A stretch of DNA of 64,000 nucleotides from Hohaiivirga grylli (GTDB lineage: Bacteria; Pseudomonadota; Alphaproteobacteria; Rhizobiales; Beijerinckiaceae): NCBI RefSeq assembly GCF_039655745.1, contig NZ_JBBYXI010000002.1:558001-622000 (forward strand). The letters run 5' to 3'. Shown piece after piece: positions 1 through 9,596 of this stretch. Position 1 is the first letter of the stretch. Each line of letters opens with the position of its first letter. The translations under genes and the position numbers were made by a program. The notes beneath the pieces are model-generated. The model was not told the DNA's origin, made no database searches, and saw only the letters and a program-made list of their open reading frames with translations.

Positions 1-1300
1 CGTTGTTGCCTGGAAATTTGCTGCAACAGAGTTGATACCTGCCGACTGAACCAGACTACCGCCACCTTGCATAAAGGTGATAGCCGCAGCGTTGGCCTGA
101 ACGGCTCCTGAATTTGAACCCGTTGTTGTGACAGAGCCTGAGTTCTGTACGTATTCAACATTGCCGCCCGTATTCAGGAGAACGCCAACTGCATTATTTC
201 CGATTGTGGAGACAGTGCTACCGTCAGCCTGTTGGAAGGTGATTTTGCCTGCTCCCGAGGAGGTTGCATTGATGCCGACAGAGCCATCACCCTCTGTCGC
301 GATAACGCTCGCAGTACCATTCGTAATCTGTCTGAGAGTGATGGTGCCTGTAGCCGAAGCCCGAAGAGCATCAGAAGTTGCTCCGGTCGTCTTAATGGTT
401 CCAGAGCTAATCGCACTTATGAGGCCGTTCGACGCTTTAATATCTGCTGCAATTGCGTTTGCACCCGATGACTGGATCACGCTGCCGCTATCCTGAGTAA
501 AGGTAATAGTTGATGCATTAACCTGTACGGCACCAGCATCATCTCCTGTTGTGGTGATGGATGCATTCTGGGCCTGAGCAAAGGTTGATGCACCAGCTGT
601 ACTCAGCAGTACGCCTGTCGAGTTGTTACCTGTTGTCGTAATTGAGCCCGTGTTTCGCTGAACAAAATCAATCTGACTGCCGGCTGTTGAGACAGCATTG
701 ACACCAAGTGAGGTGAGGCCGGTTGTTGATACCTTTCCACCGACATCCTGTATCAGGGTAATATTGCCAGATGTACTGGTTGCCTTGATTGCATCTGATG
801 TGTCGCCAGACGTTTTAATCTGGCCTTGATGCAGAATGCCAAGGGCACCAGCTGCAACCTGAAGATTAAGGGCAGAGGAATTTACACCTGCTGTCTCAAT
901 AATGCTGTTATTGGCAAGCTGGTTGAAGGTCAGGGTTGCTGCGCCATTGGCAACAGCCTTGAGAGCAATCGAGGTATCACCTGTTGTTGCGATACGGCCG
1001 CCATCATACTGCAATACAGTAATGTCCGCTGATGTGCTGGCAATATCTGCTGCATTTGAAGTGTCGCCCGATGAGGTCAGAACACCTGCCTGGCTGAAGG
1101 TAATAATGCCACTGTCACTGCGCATGAGAACAGAGTTTGAGTTATCACCACTAGATGTGATTGTTGTACCGGCAGCTTGTAAGAAGTCTGCTTTAATCGC
1201 ATTGGCTGCCGTTATCTTAACGGACTGAGAGTTTACACCAGCTGTTGAAATACTGCCTGCACCCAGCACAACACGTGCAAAATCAGTACCTTGCAGAATA
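1..1300 (-). repeat. Coding super-repeats (~142-145 aa period) inside the adhesin
   Basis: Equivalent codons recur at about 119, 545 and 980 (spacings 426 and 435 bp). The translated blocks align over their length, for example IKTTGATSDALRA against IKTSGDTSDAIKA, and GAVQVNASTITF against GAVQANAAAITF. Each block contains five ~28-residue beta-solenoid-like repeats. DNA identity between copies is low, so these are old, diverged protein repeats rather than recent duplications. Confidence 0.7.
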
Positions 1301-3114
1301 TAATTGCCGTTTTTGAAATCTGTTACAGTTGGTGAAGCTGCGCCTGTTCCGAGCAGTGCCTGCCCCTGAGTGACATCAATACCAACAGAGCTGTCGGTTT
1401 TCATATCAATTGTTACAGCACCATTGGTCGCGAGCAGGGCATTTTCATGGGCAATTTTAATGCCTGTCAGGTTGTTGTTCGCACTGACATTCTGATTCAA
1501 CCCTTCAGAGCTGACATTCAGAGCTCCGCCGACCCAAAGTGCACCATCTGCAACATCAATGCCCAAGCCGTTGCTGGCATTTGCAATCTTGATATTAACA
1601 TTGCCATCAACCTTGGCCTCACCTTCATTCAGGAGAATACCGGTAACGTAATTTAATGTATCTTTAGCGCCGGTTGCATTGTTGTCGTAATAATTGACGT
1701 ATTCATGAGCACCAATATTCATATTGATGTCGCCAGCAACATAAGCGCGGCCACGGAGCCTCTCAATCAGAACGTCATTATATTTTAGATCTTCAGCTGT
1801 AACGGCCAGACTATTAGCGTTCCCCTGTGTTACGCTACCGTTTGCGAAGGCATTGTGATTATAATCACCGCCAACAAACAGCAGCCCACCTCTGACACGT
1901 GTGCCATTAAGGATATTATTATTAGCCGTTCCGGCACCATTGCCCTGAACGACGTTCATATCGCCCTTAATGTCCATGAGGCCATACAGACGGATGACAT
2001 CTTGCCAGTCTGCCTCGGTTAGAAAGGTTGCGTTGCCATCAACGATGATTTGCCCATTATAGTAGATTTCGGTGTTTGCCCCACCCCCACTTGCGGTTCT
2101 TTTTTCAGAAACAAGATCTTCGGAAACGTGTAAAGTGGCTGTTCCAAGAATGCTGCCGCTACTCGTGATGGCACCATCAGTACCAATAACTATGGTTCGG
2201 GAGTTTTGACTGTTTTTAACTTCAGAATATGTTCCGTGAATGATTGTCAGATTAACCGCATTGACCGTTGTATTATAATCATCTGTGGATTTTTCATGCC
2301 AGTGGCCAATAGCTAGGGTATGGCCACCCTGATCATTGTAAAGATAGGTATTCTGCCCCTGAAAATTAATAACGGCGCCATCAACGACGTTGATCATGGC
2401 TCTATGGAACGTTGGGCCAGCAATAAACAGTGCGTTGTCGAGAACATTCAGTGTTGTATGGTCGACTGCAACATTGCGATAGACACCTGAGTTTGTTGTA
2501 TCTGATGCACCACCAAGGCTGCCGCTGCTTGGGATATATTGGTAATTTCGGCCACTTCCAGATGCGAGTGGGTTATTGGCTTCATAGGCCTGAAAAGAAC
2601 CGCCGCTTAATGTGTAGACAGATTTATTATAATCGCTGCCGGGAGTGTAATCATAAATCGTTGAACCAGCTGCTGGGACTTCGCTTGGACGTAAGGAGCT
2701 TAGATCAAGGATATAATCCTGAAAATGTGCGGCAACTTCTTCTTTATATGCAGGTGAACAGGTTGAGAGATTAACGCACCCGTATTTTTGAAAAACATAA
2801 GTATTGTATGTGCCGCCAGAGTCGTCACCGGCATTCACGTGATATGTTGAATTATAAATATCTTTTCTGAAATCACTTAATGCGGCATCAATGTTTGTAT
2901 CTGTTTTACGGCTCTGAGTATAAGATGGGCGATTGTTGCCCACGCCGAATTCTGCCGCATGGGGTGCCGCAAAAGGAGCAAATGAAAGTGCCGTGGCGAT
3001 TAATAGAGCCTGCTTTCTGGCACTTAGAATACGCTTCAGCTGTTTGGATCTTACCGCAGATTCTGTACGCTTTATTCCAAATTCTGAATAAATCATATTG
3101 CCCCAATCCTTCAT
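1..3114 (-). CDS. Large repeat-rich secreted adhesin/autotransporter-like passenger (partial, C-terminus outside window)
   Basis: The minus-strand reading frame is open from the ATG at 3114 to the window edge, giving 1038 codons with no stop. The N-terminus is an extended, basic leader followed by a hydrophobic stretch (ALLIATALSFAPFAAPHAA, about residues 36-54), which fits a long signal peptide as in type V secreted proteins. About residues 55-550 are Asn/Gly/Thr-rich, with beta-helix-like strands. The last ~480 residues are degenerate ~28-residue repeats around a T-T-G-x-x-S/N core, organised in super-repeats of about 142-145 residues. No transporter barrel is visible in the window. An ATG at 3096 is an alternative start. 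Function is unknown; adhesin is inferred from architecture only. Confidence 0.75.
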   Translation of the reverse strand, partial: MKDWGNMIYSEFGIKRTESAVRSKQLKRILSARKQALLIATALSFAPFAAPHAAEFGVGNNRPSYTQSRKTDTNIDAALSDFRKDIYNSTYHVNAGDDSGGTYNTYVFQKYGCVNLSTCSPAYKEEVAAHFQDYILDLSSLRPSEVPAAGSTIYDYTPGSDYNKSVYTLSGGSFQAYEANNPLASGSGRNYQYIPSSGSLGGASDTTNSGVYRNVAVDHTTLNVLDNALFIAGPTFHRAMINVVDGAVINFQGQNTYLYNDQGGHTLAIGHWHEKSTDDYNTTVNAVNLTIIHGTYSEVKNSQNSRTIVIGTDGAITSSGSILGTATLHVSEDLVSEKRTASGGGANTEIYYNGQIIVDGNATFLTEADWQDVIRLYGLMDIKGDMNVVQGNGAGTANNNILNGTRVRGGLLFVGGDYNHNAFANGSVTQGNANSLAVTAEDLKYNDVLIERLRGRAYVAGDINMNIGAHEYVNYYDNNATGAKDTLNYVTGILLNEGEAKVDGNVNIKIANASNGLGIDVADGALWVGGALNVSSEGLNQNVSANNNLTGIKIAHENALLATNGAVTIDMKTDSSVGIDVTQGQALLGTGAASPTVTDFKNGNYILQGTDFARVVLGAGSISTAGVNSQSVKITAANAIKADFLQAAGTTITSSGDNSNSVLMRSDSGIITFSQAGVLTSSGDTSNAADIASTSADITVLQYDGGRIATTGDTSIALKAVANGAATLTFNQLANNSIIETAGVNSSALNLQVAAGALGILHQGQIKTSGDTSDAIKATSTSGNITLIQDVGGKVSTTGLTSLGVNAVSTAGSQIDFVQRNTGSITTTGNNSTGVLLSTAGASTFAQAQNASITTTGDDAGAVQVNASTITFTQDSGSVIQSSGANAIAADIKASNGLISAISSGTIKTTGATSDALRASATGTITLRQITNGTASVIATEGDGSVGINATSSGAGKITFQQADGSTVSTIGNNAVGVLLNTGGNVEYVQNSGSVTTTGSNSGAVQANAAAITFMQGGGSLVQSAGINSVAANFQATT

Positions 3115-3687
3115 AATGTTTCGCTCGTTCAACGTTGCGTAAAATTTAGTTTCTCTAATCCGCTATGATGATTTCAGGCGTATTTTTGCGAAGGCCCGTC
3201 TGTTCATCACACGTTTTGATGTCTTCGTATGAAGGCATCATTTCAGTGAATTCTTTTAGTCAGATTTTTGCATTCTATACTTTTGTTTTTTTAATAAATA
3301 AATGATTTTTTGGGGTATTTATTGTCTAAAGATTGTTTTATATTTCGATATTATTTTATTGTTATTTATTCAAATTTATTATTTGTTTATTGAAATCTCT
3401 GTTGAGAACTTTTAATTTATTTTAATGTATTTTTTTTACTGAAATTTTCTATGAAATATTATGCATCGAATAAATATTGTTTTTATTTGGATGGTCTTCA
3501 TGCTCTTTGCTCTGACTGGAGCAAAAAACATAATTTCAAAAAATAACCGACTGGTTGTTTTGAGGGCGACATAATCACGCTTGGTCTTTTGTAGGGTTTG
3601 GAATATATTCAGCCGGTCACAAAAGAGCGCTGTTATATATAAAATTCAGTGCTTTATCTATTTTTAGGCTCTGGTTGGAGTTTGGAT
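3115..3687. other. AT-rich intergenic region between adhesin and aspA
   Basis: This 573-bp stretch is markedly A+T rich, especially 3260-3480, and no gene was recognised. It must hold the divergent promoters of the adhesin (leftward) and aspA (rightward). The only clear structure is an interrupted palindrome at 3540-3561 (AAAATAACC, spacer GACT, GGTTGTTTT; 8 of 9 arm positions match). Confidence 0.5.
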
Positions 3688-5100
3688 ATGTCAGGTACAA
3701 GAACTGAAGTTGATTTACTGGGTAGCCGAGAAGTTCCGGCTGAGGCTTACTACGGTATCCATACTCTTCGAGCGATTGAGAATTTTAATATCTCGCCAAA
3801 TACAATCAATGATTGTCCTGAGTTTATCCGTTCCATGGTCAAGGTGAAGAAAGCTGCCGCTTTAACCAATATGACACTGGGCGCTATTCCTGAAGATGTC
3901 GGGCAGGCTATTCTAAAAGCCTGTGATGAAATTCTGGAAAAAGGAGCATGTATGGATCAGTTCCCGGTTGATGTCTTTCAGGGTGGTGCGGGAACATCTG
4001 TCAACATGAATACCAATGAAGTGATTGCCAATCTGGCTCTGGAGCTGACAGGCCATCGCAAAGGGGAGTACAAGTTTGTAAACCCCAATGATCACGTCAA
4101 TGAATCACAGTCTACTAATGATGCATATCCAACAGGGTTTAGAATTTCAGTTTACAGCTTAATGCTCGACCTTGTTGAAGCTATGAAGTTTCTTGATGGA
4201 GGCTTTAAAGACAAGGCTGCGGAGTTTAAGAATGTTCTGAAAATGGGCCGTACCCAGCTTCAGGATGCTGTGCCTATGTCTTTAGGGCAGGAATTCAACG
4301 CATTTTCAACGCTCATCAAAGAAGAAATAAATAACCTGCATAATGTGATGGAATTGTTGCTGGAGGTTAATCTGGGCGCAACAGCCATTGGAACACGCGT
4401 TAATACGCCAGATGGTTATCAGGAGCTTGCAGTTGAAAATCTGAGTAAGGTTACAGGATATAATTGTAAGCCTTCAGAAGACTTGATTGAAGCAACATCT
4501 GACTGTGGTGCCTATGTGATGATACATAGTGCATTAAAGCGTTTGGCCGTTAAACTTTCCAAGATATCTAATGATTTGCGTCTGCTTTCATCCGGGCCTC
4601 GCGCTGGATTGAATGAGATTAATCTGCCTCAGCTTCAGGCTGGAAGCTCAATCATGCCGGCAAAGGTTAATCCTGTTCTGCCAGAAGTGGTTAATCAGGT
4701 TTGTTTCAAGGTCATGGGTAACGACACAACCGTGACCTTCGCAGCGGAGGCAGGACAGCTTCAGCTCAATGTAATGGAGCCTGTGATTGCTCAGGCTATG
4801 TTTGAGTCTATTTCTTTGCTGACAAATGCCTGTCGTAATCTGCGTGAGAAATGCATCAACGGTATCACAGCCAATGTCGAAATCTGCCATAACTACGTTA
4901 TGAACTCGATTGGTATTGTTACTTATCTCAACCCGATTATTGGCCATCATGAGGGTGATATTGTTGGTAAGATTTGTGCGCAGACGGGCAAAAGCGTCAA
5001 GGAAGTTGTCCTGGAGCGCGGGCTGATGACCGAGGAAGAGATTGACGAAGTCTTCTCCATTGAGAACCTCCTCAATCCTCATCGGGCAAAACGTAAATAA
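3688..5100 (+). CDS. aspA: Aspartate ammonia-lyase
   Basis: The enzyme deaminates L-aspartate to fumarate and ammonia in the cytoplasm. The 470-residue product follows E. coli AspA closely along its length: N-terminal DLLGSREVPAEAYYGIHTLRA, the GGAGTSVNMNTNE segment, and the fumarase/aspartase signature loop GSSIMPAKVNP at about residues 319-329, which holds the catalytic serine. The start at 3688 is preferred over an upstream in-frame start at 3649, because it has a GGAG element just upstream and gives the usual N-terminus. The gene appears monocistronic and ends at a strong terminator shared with the convergent acvB. Confidence 0.96.
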   Translation: MSGTRTEVDLLGSREVPAEAYYGIHTLRAIENFNISPNTINDCPEFIRSMVKVKKAAALTNMTLGAIPEDVGQAILKACDEILEKGACMDQFPVDVFQGGAGTSVNMNTNEVIANLALELTGHRKGEYKFVNPNDHVNESQSTNDAYPTGFRISVYSLMLDLVEAMKFLDGGFKDKAAEFKNVLKMGRTQLQDAVPMSLGQEFNAFSTLIKEEINNLHNVMELLLEVNLGATAIGTRVNTPDGYQELAVENLSKVTGYNCKPSEDLIEATSDCGAYVMIHSALKRLAVKLSKISNDLRLLSSGPRAGLNEINLPQLQAGSSIMPAKVNPVLPEVVNQVCFKVMGNDTTVTFAAEAGQLQLNVMEPVIAQAMFESISLLTNACRNLREKCINGITANVEICHNYVMNSIGIVTYLNPIIGHHEGDIVGKICAQTGKSVKEVVLERGLMTEEEIDEVFSIENLLNPHRAKRK

Positions 5101-5120
5101 TAGATGCAGGTATATAAAAG

Positions 5121-5151
5121 AAAACTCCCGGAAGTTCCGGGAGTTTTTTAC
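5121..5151. terminator. Bidirectional rho-independent terminator between aspA and acvB
   Basis: A perfect 12-bp stem (AAAACTCCCGGA at 5121-5132 with TCCGGGAGTTTT at 5136-5147) has a 3-nt loop and an extended T run. The A run on the other side lets it serve the convergent minus-strand operon too. Confidence 0.9.
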
Positions 5152-5155
5152 GTCC

Positions 5156-6598
5156 TTATGGCTGCGCAGACAGAAGGCGATTGGAAATCCTGTCTGCTAA
5201 TGCATCATAATCACCATCAAAGTGGTGGCCGCCCTCAGTCATTATCCGTTCTGCCTTGTCAAATTCAGGGAAGGTGCAGGCCGTTTTATCTTCTTCAGTT
5301 TCTTCCTTGCCATAGAAGCATTGAGTTTGCTGCATCGGCATCTTTTCAAGATAGGGCTTAACAGCTTCCGCGGTATCAGAAGTTGATCCTAAATAACCTT
5401 CAACCGAGACTTCGAAATCTGTATTCGGCGCGACGCCTAATAAGGAGATGAGCTTAACCTGCTTGCGGGTTGGCTTACTGATTAAGGGCCATGCGAAGGG
5501 GATGACATTTGCCCCAAATGAGTAACCGGCAAGCCCATATTTGTCAGTCTGGAACTGCTTGCCGTATTCTGTAAACAGCAGCTCAATATCGGCAGCAATG
5601 GTTGCAGGTTCCTTGCGAGACCAGAAGTACCGTAGTGAATCGACGCCCACAACAGCGATACCTTTACTGGCAAGTTTATCGCCAATTTTCTTGTCGATGT
5701 CACGCCAGCCCCCGTCGCCTGAGAGGATAATAACCAAAGCTTTGGTTGGACCTTGTGGTGGGATGATAGAGACGGGGAGGCTCTGTACGCCATTCTCTTC
5801 CTGTCTCTGCAATTCCTGCGCGGTATCAATAACAGCTTTGTCTGTTGCTTCTCCAGCACTGGCTGTAATTGAAATGGCTTTGTCTATCGCGTTTGTGAAA
5901 TTGTCAGCCTTCGCCTGCTCCTGAGCCGTCACAATAACATACCAGGGCGATGGCAGCTCTTTGTCGTCCTTCAGTTTGGTACTCAGTTGATATTCTGTTA
6001 TGTTATCCTGTCCTCTGACAGGTTCGGTCAAAGCGCCTTCACAATAAGGTCGGTCAGTCTTGAGCCTATCAGAAAAACCTACGCTGATACCGCCTGCAAG
6101 TGTGTTTTTCGGGGCTTGCGCAATAACGGCATAGGCAAAGGGGGCTGCTTCTCCCAAACCAACGATGCTCGGAAAGAAGTACTTCTTGAGGCTCATATTG
6201 CGCTGCACGGCCTCTGCGGCGTCTTTCAGATCGTCCGAGAGATAATGGCAATCAACATCCGCAAGCCGTGATGCGCGCTCTAAGCGCAAAGCATCAAAAT
6301 CCAGCGTCACAGCAATGAGATTCTGCTCTGCAAATTCTTTTGCCAAAGCTGTCTGGTCTTTAGCTTTAGCCTTATCTGCCGCAATAATAACAAGGCCTTC
6401 CGGCTCAGCCTCTGGTTCATAGACCTTCACTATACCCATTGTGGGGGTATCAAGGTTGAAGGTTGCAATGGTTGGAGCAGGGGTAAAGTAATCAATGATT
6501 TTACCACCTTTAAAGACCAGCATAACGGCAACCAGAGCAGCCATTATCAGAATAAGAAACATGATGCTGAATTTGATCAGGCGCTTACTTAAAGACAT
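5156..6598 (-). CDS. acvB: AcvB/VirJ-family periplasmic hydrolase (probable lysyl-phosphatidylglycerol hydrolase)
   Basis: The 480-residue protein has one N-terminal membrane/signal segment (about residues 9-28) and two related alpha/beta-hydrolase-like halves. The C-terminal half has LSGDGGW (292-298) and the nucleophile elbow GYSFGAN with Ser360. A histidine near the end (GGHHFDGD) could complete the triad. The first half keeps only a degenerate elbow (VGLGEAA), typical of AcvB as opposed to the shorter VirJ. In Agrobacterium and Rhizobium, AcvB removes lysine from lysyl-phosphatidylglycerol made by LpiA. Here the gene starts 3 nt after the lpiA stop, so the same operon and job are inferred. 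Confidence 0.87.
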   Translation of the reverse strand: MSLSKRLIKFSIMFLILIMAALVAVMLVFKGGKIIDYFTPAPTIATFNLDTPTMGIVKVYEPEAEPEGLVIIAADKAKAKDQTALAKEFAEQNLIAVTLDFDALRLERASRLADVDCHYLSDDLKDAAEAVQRNMSLKKYFFPSIVGLGEAAPFAYAVIAQAPKNTLAGGISVGFSDRLKTDRPYCEGALTEPVRGQDNITEYQLSTKLKDDKELPSPWYVIVTAQEQAKADNFTNAIDKAISITASAGEATDKAVIDTAQELQRQEENGVQSLPVSIIPPQGPTKALVIILSGDGGWRDIDKKIGDKLASKGIAVVGVDSLRYFWSRKEPATIAADIELLFTEYGKQFQTDKYGLAGYSFGANVIPFAWPLISKPTRKQVKLISLLGVAPNTDFEVSVEGYLGSTSDTAEAVKPYLEKMPMQQTQCFYGKEETEEDKTACTFPEFDKAERIMTEGGHHFDGDYDALADRISNRLLSAQP

Positions 6599-6601
6599 GG
6601 A

Positions 6602-9274
6602 TTATTTCTTCCAGAGAGTTCTAGAAACACCGCCTGATATCAGCGCAGTTACATCAATGAGAATTTGTGGCAACATCCATCCTCCGGGATAGGCCAGATA
6701 GCGGGGCTCCCATTGGGGTTTGAACTTGCTCTTATAGCGTCTCAAGCCTGAGAACCCGTAGAAACGTTCGCTATTCTTGGCAACAAAAGAGGCAATCTTG
6801 TGCCATGACGGGGCAAGCCGATGCGGCGAAAGCCCAGACAATGGGGCCATGCCGAGATTAAACCAGTGCAGTCCGTGCTCTTTGCCGTAAAGGATGATCT
6901 GCAGGAAAAGCAGATCCATAACCCCGGGCTCATCTGGCAGATGACGCATCAGGTCAACTGTCAGCTCTTTTCTTGGAATACTCTGCCATAGATTGGCAAA
7001 GGCAATTATTTTATCTTCTCTTTTGATGATGGCTGTATCGAAGTTGAGGATATAGTCATCATCCCAGAAACCCGTTGAGAATCCCTTTTCCGCAGCACCG
7101 CGTTTCGAGAGCCAAATGTCTGAAACTTCCCGTAGCTGGTCACGAATTTCGAGCACACGGTTGGCCGGGACAATCTCAAATATCAGATTGGTTTTCTGCA
7201 TCCGGTTAAGGGCAAAGCGCCAGTCCTTGCCCGATTTGCCTTCAATTGAAAACTTGGAGATGTCAACACGTGCTTCTTCACCAAGTTTTACAAGAGAGAA
7301 GCCACCATCAAGATAAAGCGGAATATGCTCGGTTGAGACCTGATAGAACACTGGCCAGCCGGCATGTTTGTCGGCTTCATCCATGAAGGTCCACATCAGC
7401 TCCGTGATACGTTCTTTCGGACCGACAGGGTCACCCATGACAATCCAGCTTTTGCCTTGTACGCGGTACATTAGGAAGGCATCGCCCTCAGGATGGAAAA
7501 GGAACCGTTTGTCACCCAGAAGGGCAAGATTGGCATCGGCTCTATTCGCATGGGCCAGAATGCTTTTTAACTGCTCATAGGGAATAGTTTCTTCCGGACC
7601 TTTTCTGGTCGGACGGCGGCCGATGAGTACATAAAATACAGCAGCGGCACAAACGATAAAGATTGCAGCTGTTGAGCGCAGAAAGCGTGAGACATCATCA
7701 TGCCATGTAAAATCCCACCACAGCTGTTTTTGATAGGCGATATCTGTATAGGCCAGAAAACCGAGCCATGTTGAACCTGCAATAAATAGAAGAATAAGTG
7801 CAATCATTCCCTTTGAAGGCGGAGCAGATAGCAGGGCGCCCTTTCGGTAAAATGCATCTCTGAAGGAGAGCAGAAGTACCAGAATGATCGTCAGAATAGT
7901 GGCTTCTTCCCAGTCAAGGCCTTTCAGTAAGGAAACAACGATCCCGGCAATCAAAACGAATACGGTGAAAAACCATGCTGTTTCCAGCCGCTTAATTAGC
8001 CCATGTGACAGAACAAGGAGTGCAACGCCCGAGACTGAACCTATCAGGTGCGAGACCTCTGAGAATGGCAAAGGAACAAAATGGGTGAGGATCGCAATGC
8101 GTGAGTTGTAACTGGGGACAGCCCCTGAAACCAGAAGTACAACACCGCCAAGAAAAGTCAGAACACCAACGATTGGTGGAATAAACGGAAAGAGTGCACG
8201 CCTGAAACTGCGCAAACCACGTCCAATTTTATTATCGGCTGTCACAACCTCGTAAAGTGCGAATAAACCGACAGCGCAAATAAACGGGATGAGTGTATAG
8301 GCAATACGCCACATCAACAGGGCAGAGATGGTCTTTTCTGCTGGCACATGTGGCAGGGCGAGAAGAACAATGGCTTCAAACGCACCAAGCCCGGCAGGCA
8401 GGTGGCTGACGATGGCAAGAATGATTGCTGCGGAGAATATGGCCGCAAATGCCATGAAAGAAATATTGGCCTCAGGTGGCAGAAAAATCCATAAAGCTGC
8501 TGCGGCTGCACCGACGTCAATAAACCCAAGAATGATCTGCACAATAACTGTTCTGGCATTGGGTAAGGGGAGTGTTGCAACTCCCCGACCCAGATATCTT
8601 TCGCCTGAGCCACACCAGCCGACAAAACCGGCTAGGGCGAGTAGAAGGGTAACGCCAATACCCTTGTTTACCTCCAGAGACAGATGGTTCAGATCTGACA
8701 TCATGCGTGGGTAGAAAACCAGAGCCGTGCCTAAAACAACAAACATTCCCATCCAGAGGGTCAGGTTTGCAATAATCGTGAGTTTGGCGACGGTGGAGAG
8801 GTTTAAGCCTGCTTTCCCATAAATACGCCAACGGACAGCGCCTGCTGTTACGAGTGGAAAACCAAGTGTCTGACCAACGGCATAACTACAGAATGAGCCA
8901 ATTGCGATGCTTGAAGCACGAACAGGACGATTGGAAACAGTATGGATTGCGCAGGCGTCATAGCCCATTAAGGCCAGATAGCTGATTCCAGAGAAAAGAA
9001 CGGCCGCAGCAAAAATCTTATGAGGTGTTTTCTCAATGGAATGAAGAATTTCTCTCGGATTGATGTCCGTCAGCAGATGTACAAGAAGCGCAATAATGAT
9101 TGCCAGAACGATAATTGTGAATATCCGCGGGGCCCAACGTATGACAGTTATCCGTAATTTTGATGGTGGCTTGGCGTGTTCTGTCAGGTCTTCCGCTACA
9201 TCTGACGGCCCGCTGGAGAGATAATCATCTGGGAATGGAAGCTCTGAAGCTTCTGATGCGGACTTATGGGACAA
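6602..9274 (-). CDS. mprF: Bifunctional lysylphosphatidylglycerol synthase/flippase (MprF/LpiA family)
   Basis: The 890-residue membrane protein has many hydrophobic helices over roughly residues 45-540 (flippase domain). A cytosolic GNAT-like DUF2156 catalytic domain follows (about 560-870), with conserved stretches such as RVQGKSWIVMGDPVGP, MDLLFLQIILYGKEHGLHWFNLGMAPLSGL and RFYGFSGLRRYKSKFKPQW. The family transfers an amino acid, usually lysine from Lys-tRNA, to phosphatidylglycerol, reducing surface negative charge and raising resistance to acid and cationic peptides. The assigned start is a TTG at 9274 without a good ribosome-binding site, so the first ~30 residues are uncertain. It is followed 3 nt later by acvB. 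Confidence 0.92.
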   Translation of the reverse strand: MSHKSASEASELPFPDDYLSSGPSDVAEDLTEHAKPPSKLRITVIRWAPRIFTIIVLAIIIALLVHLLTDINPREILHSIEKTPHKIFAAAVLFSGISYLALMGYDACAIHTVSNRPVRASSIAIGSFCSYAVGQTLGFPLVTAGAVRWRIYGKAGLNLSTVAKLTIIANLTLWMGMFVVLGTALVFYPRMMSDLNHLSLEVNKGIGVTLLLALAGFVGWCGSGERYLGRGVATLPLPNARTVIVQIILGFIDVGAAAAALWIFLPPEANISFMAFAAIFSAAIILAIVSHLPAGLGAFEAIVLLALPHVPAEKTISALLMWRIAYTLIPFICAVGLFALYEVVTADNKIGRGLRSFRRALFPFIPPIVGVLTFLGGVVLLVSGAVPSYNSRIAILTHFVPLPFSEVSHLIGSVSGVALLVLSHGLIKRLETAWFFTVFVLIAGIVVSLLKGLDWEEATILTIILVLLLSFRDAFYRKGALLSAPPSKGMIALILLFIAGSTWLGFLAYTDIAYQKQLWWDFTWHDDVSRFLRSTAAIFIVCAAAVFYVLIGRRPTRKGPEETIPYEQLKSILAHANRADANLALLGDKRFLFHPEGDAFLMYRVQGKSWIVMGDPVGPKERITELMWTFMDEADKHAGWPVFYQVSTEHIPLYLDGGFSLVKLGEEARVDISKFSIEGKSGKDWRFALNRMQKTNLIFEIVPANRVLEIRDQLREVSDIWLSKRGAAEKGFSTGFWDDDYILNFDTAIIKREDKIIAFANLWQSIPRKELTVDLMRHLPDEPGVMDLLFLQIILYGKEHGLHWFNLGMAPLSGLSPHRLAPSWHKIASFVAKNSERFYGFSGLRRYKSKFKPQWEPRYLAYPGGWMLPQILIDVTALISGGVSRTLWKK

Positions 9275-9596
9275 TCTAGGTATGCCCTTTAACTTAAAAA
9301 ATATCAGGAGGAAGTATTATAAAAATTATGAGATATCTAGGTGATATTACATCTGATTGTAGGTGCCTGATATCGAATTTTGTCCTTCTTCATAAAATTT
9401 ATGGCTTTGCTTCTCGAGGGCCTTAAGTGGCATAATATCTAGTAGAATATATTTTTATTGGAAGTGCATACGTCTCTAGTTCTTTTGTATATGTAGGCGC
9501 CAAGGCTTCTTCAGACGTTAACTGACACACACAACGGCTTCAGCGTACTGGCTACTCTGATTACTGATATAAAACAAACATGGAAAGGAACGTCCC
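9275..9596. other. Divergent intergenic region mprF/gabD
   Basis: These 322 bp separate two divergent transcription units and should contain both promoters. I see no convincing -35/-10 pair, palindrome or RNA element. A GGAAAGGAACG ribosome-binding site lies just before the gabD ATG. Confidence 0.4.

Noticed and set aside
1..1300. Regularly spaced similar segments suggesting a CRISPR or minisatellite array
   Set aside because: The repeats are in one open reading frame, diverged at DNA level and conserved at protein level, with no constant repeat/unique spacer pattern.
2430..2774. Plus-strand open frame of 114 codons
   Set aside because: It is antisense to the adhesin frame, has no family resemblance and no ribosome-binding site.
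4648..5082. Minus-strand frame of 144 codons
   Set aside because: It lies entirely opposite aspA, and its composition is the mirror of a highly conserved gene.
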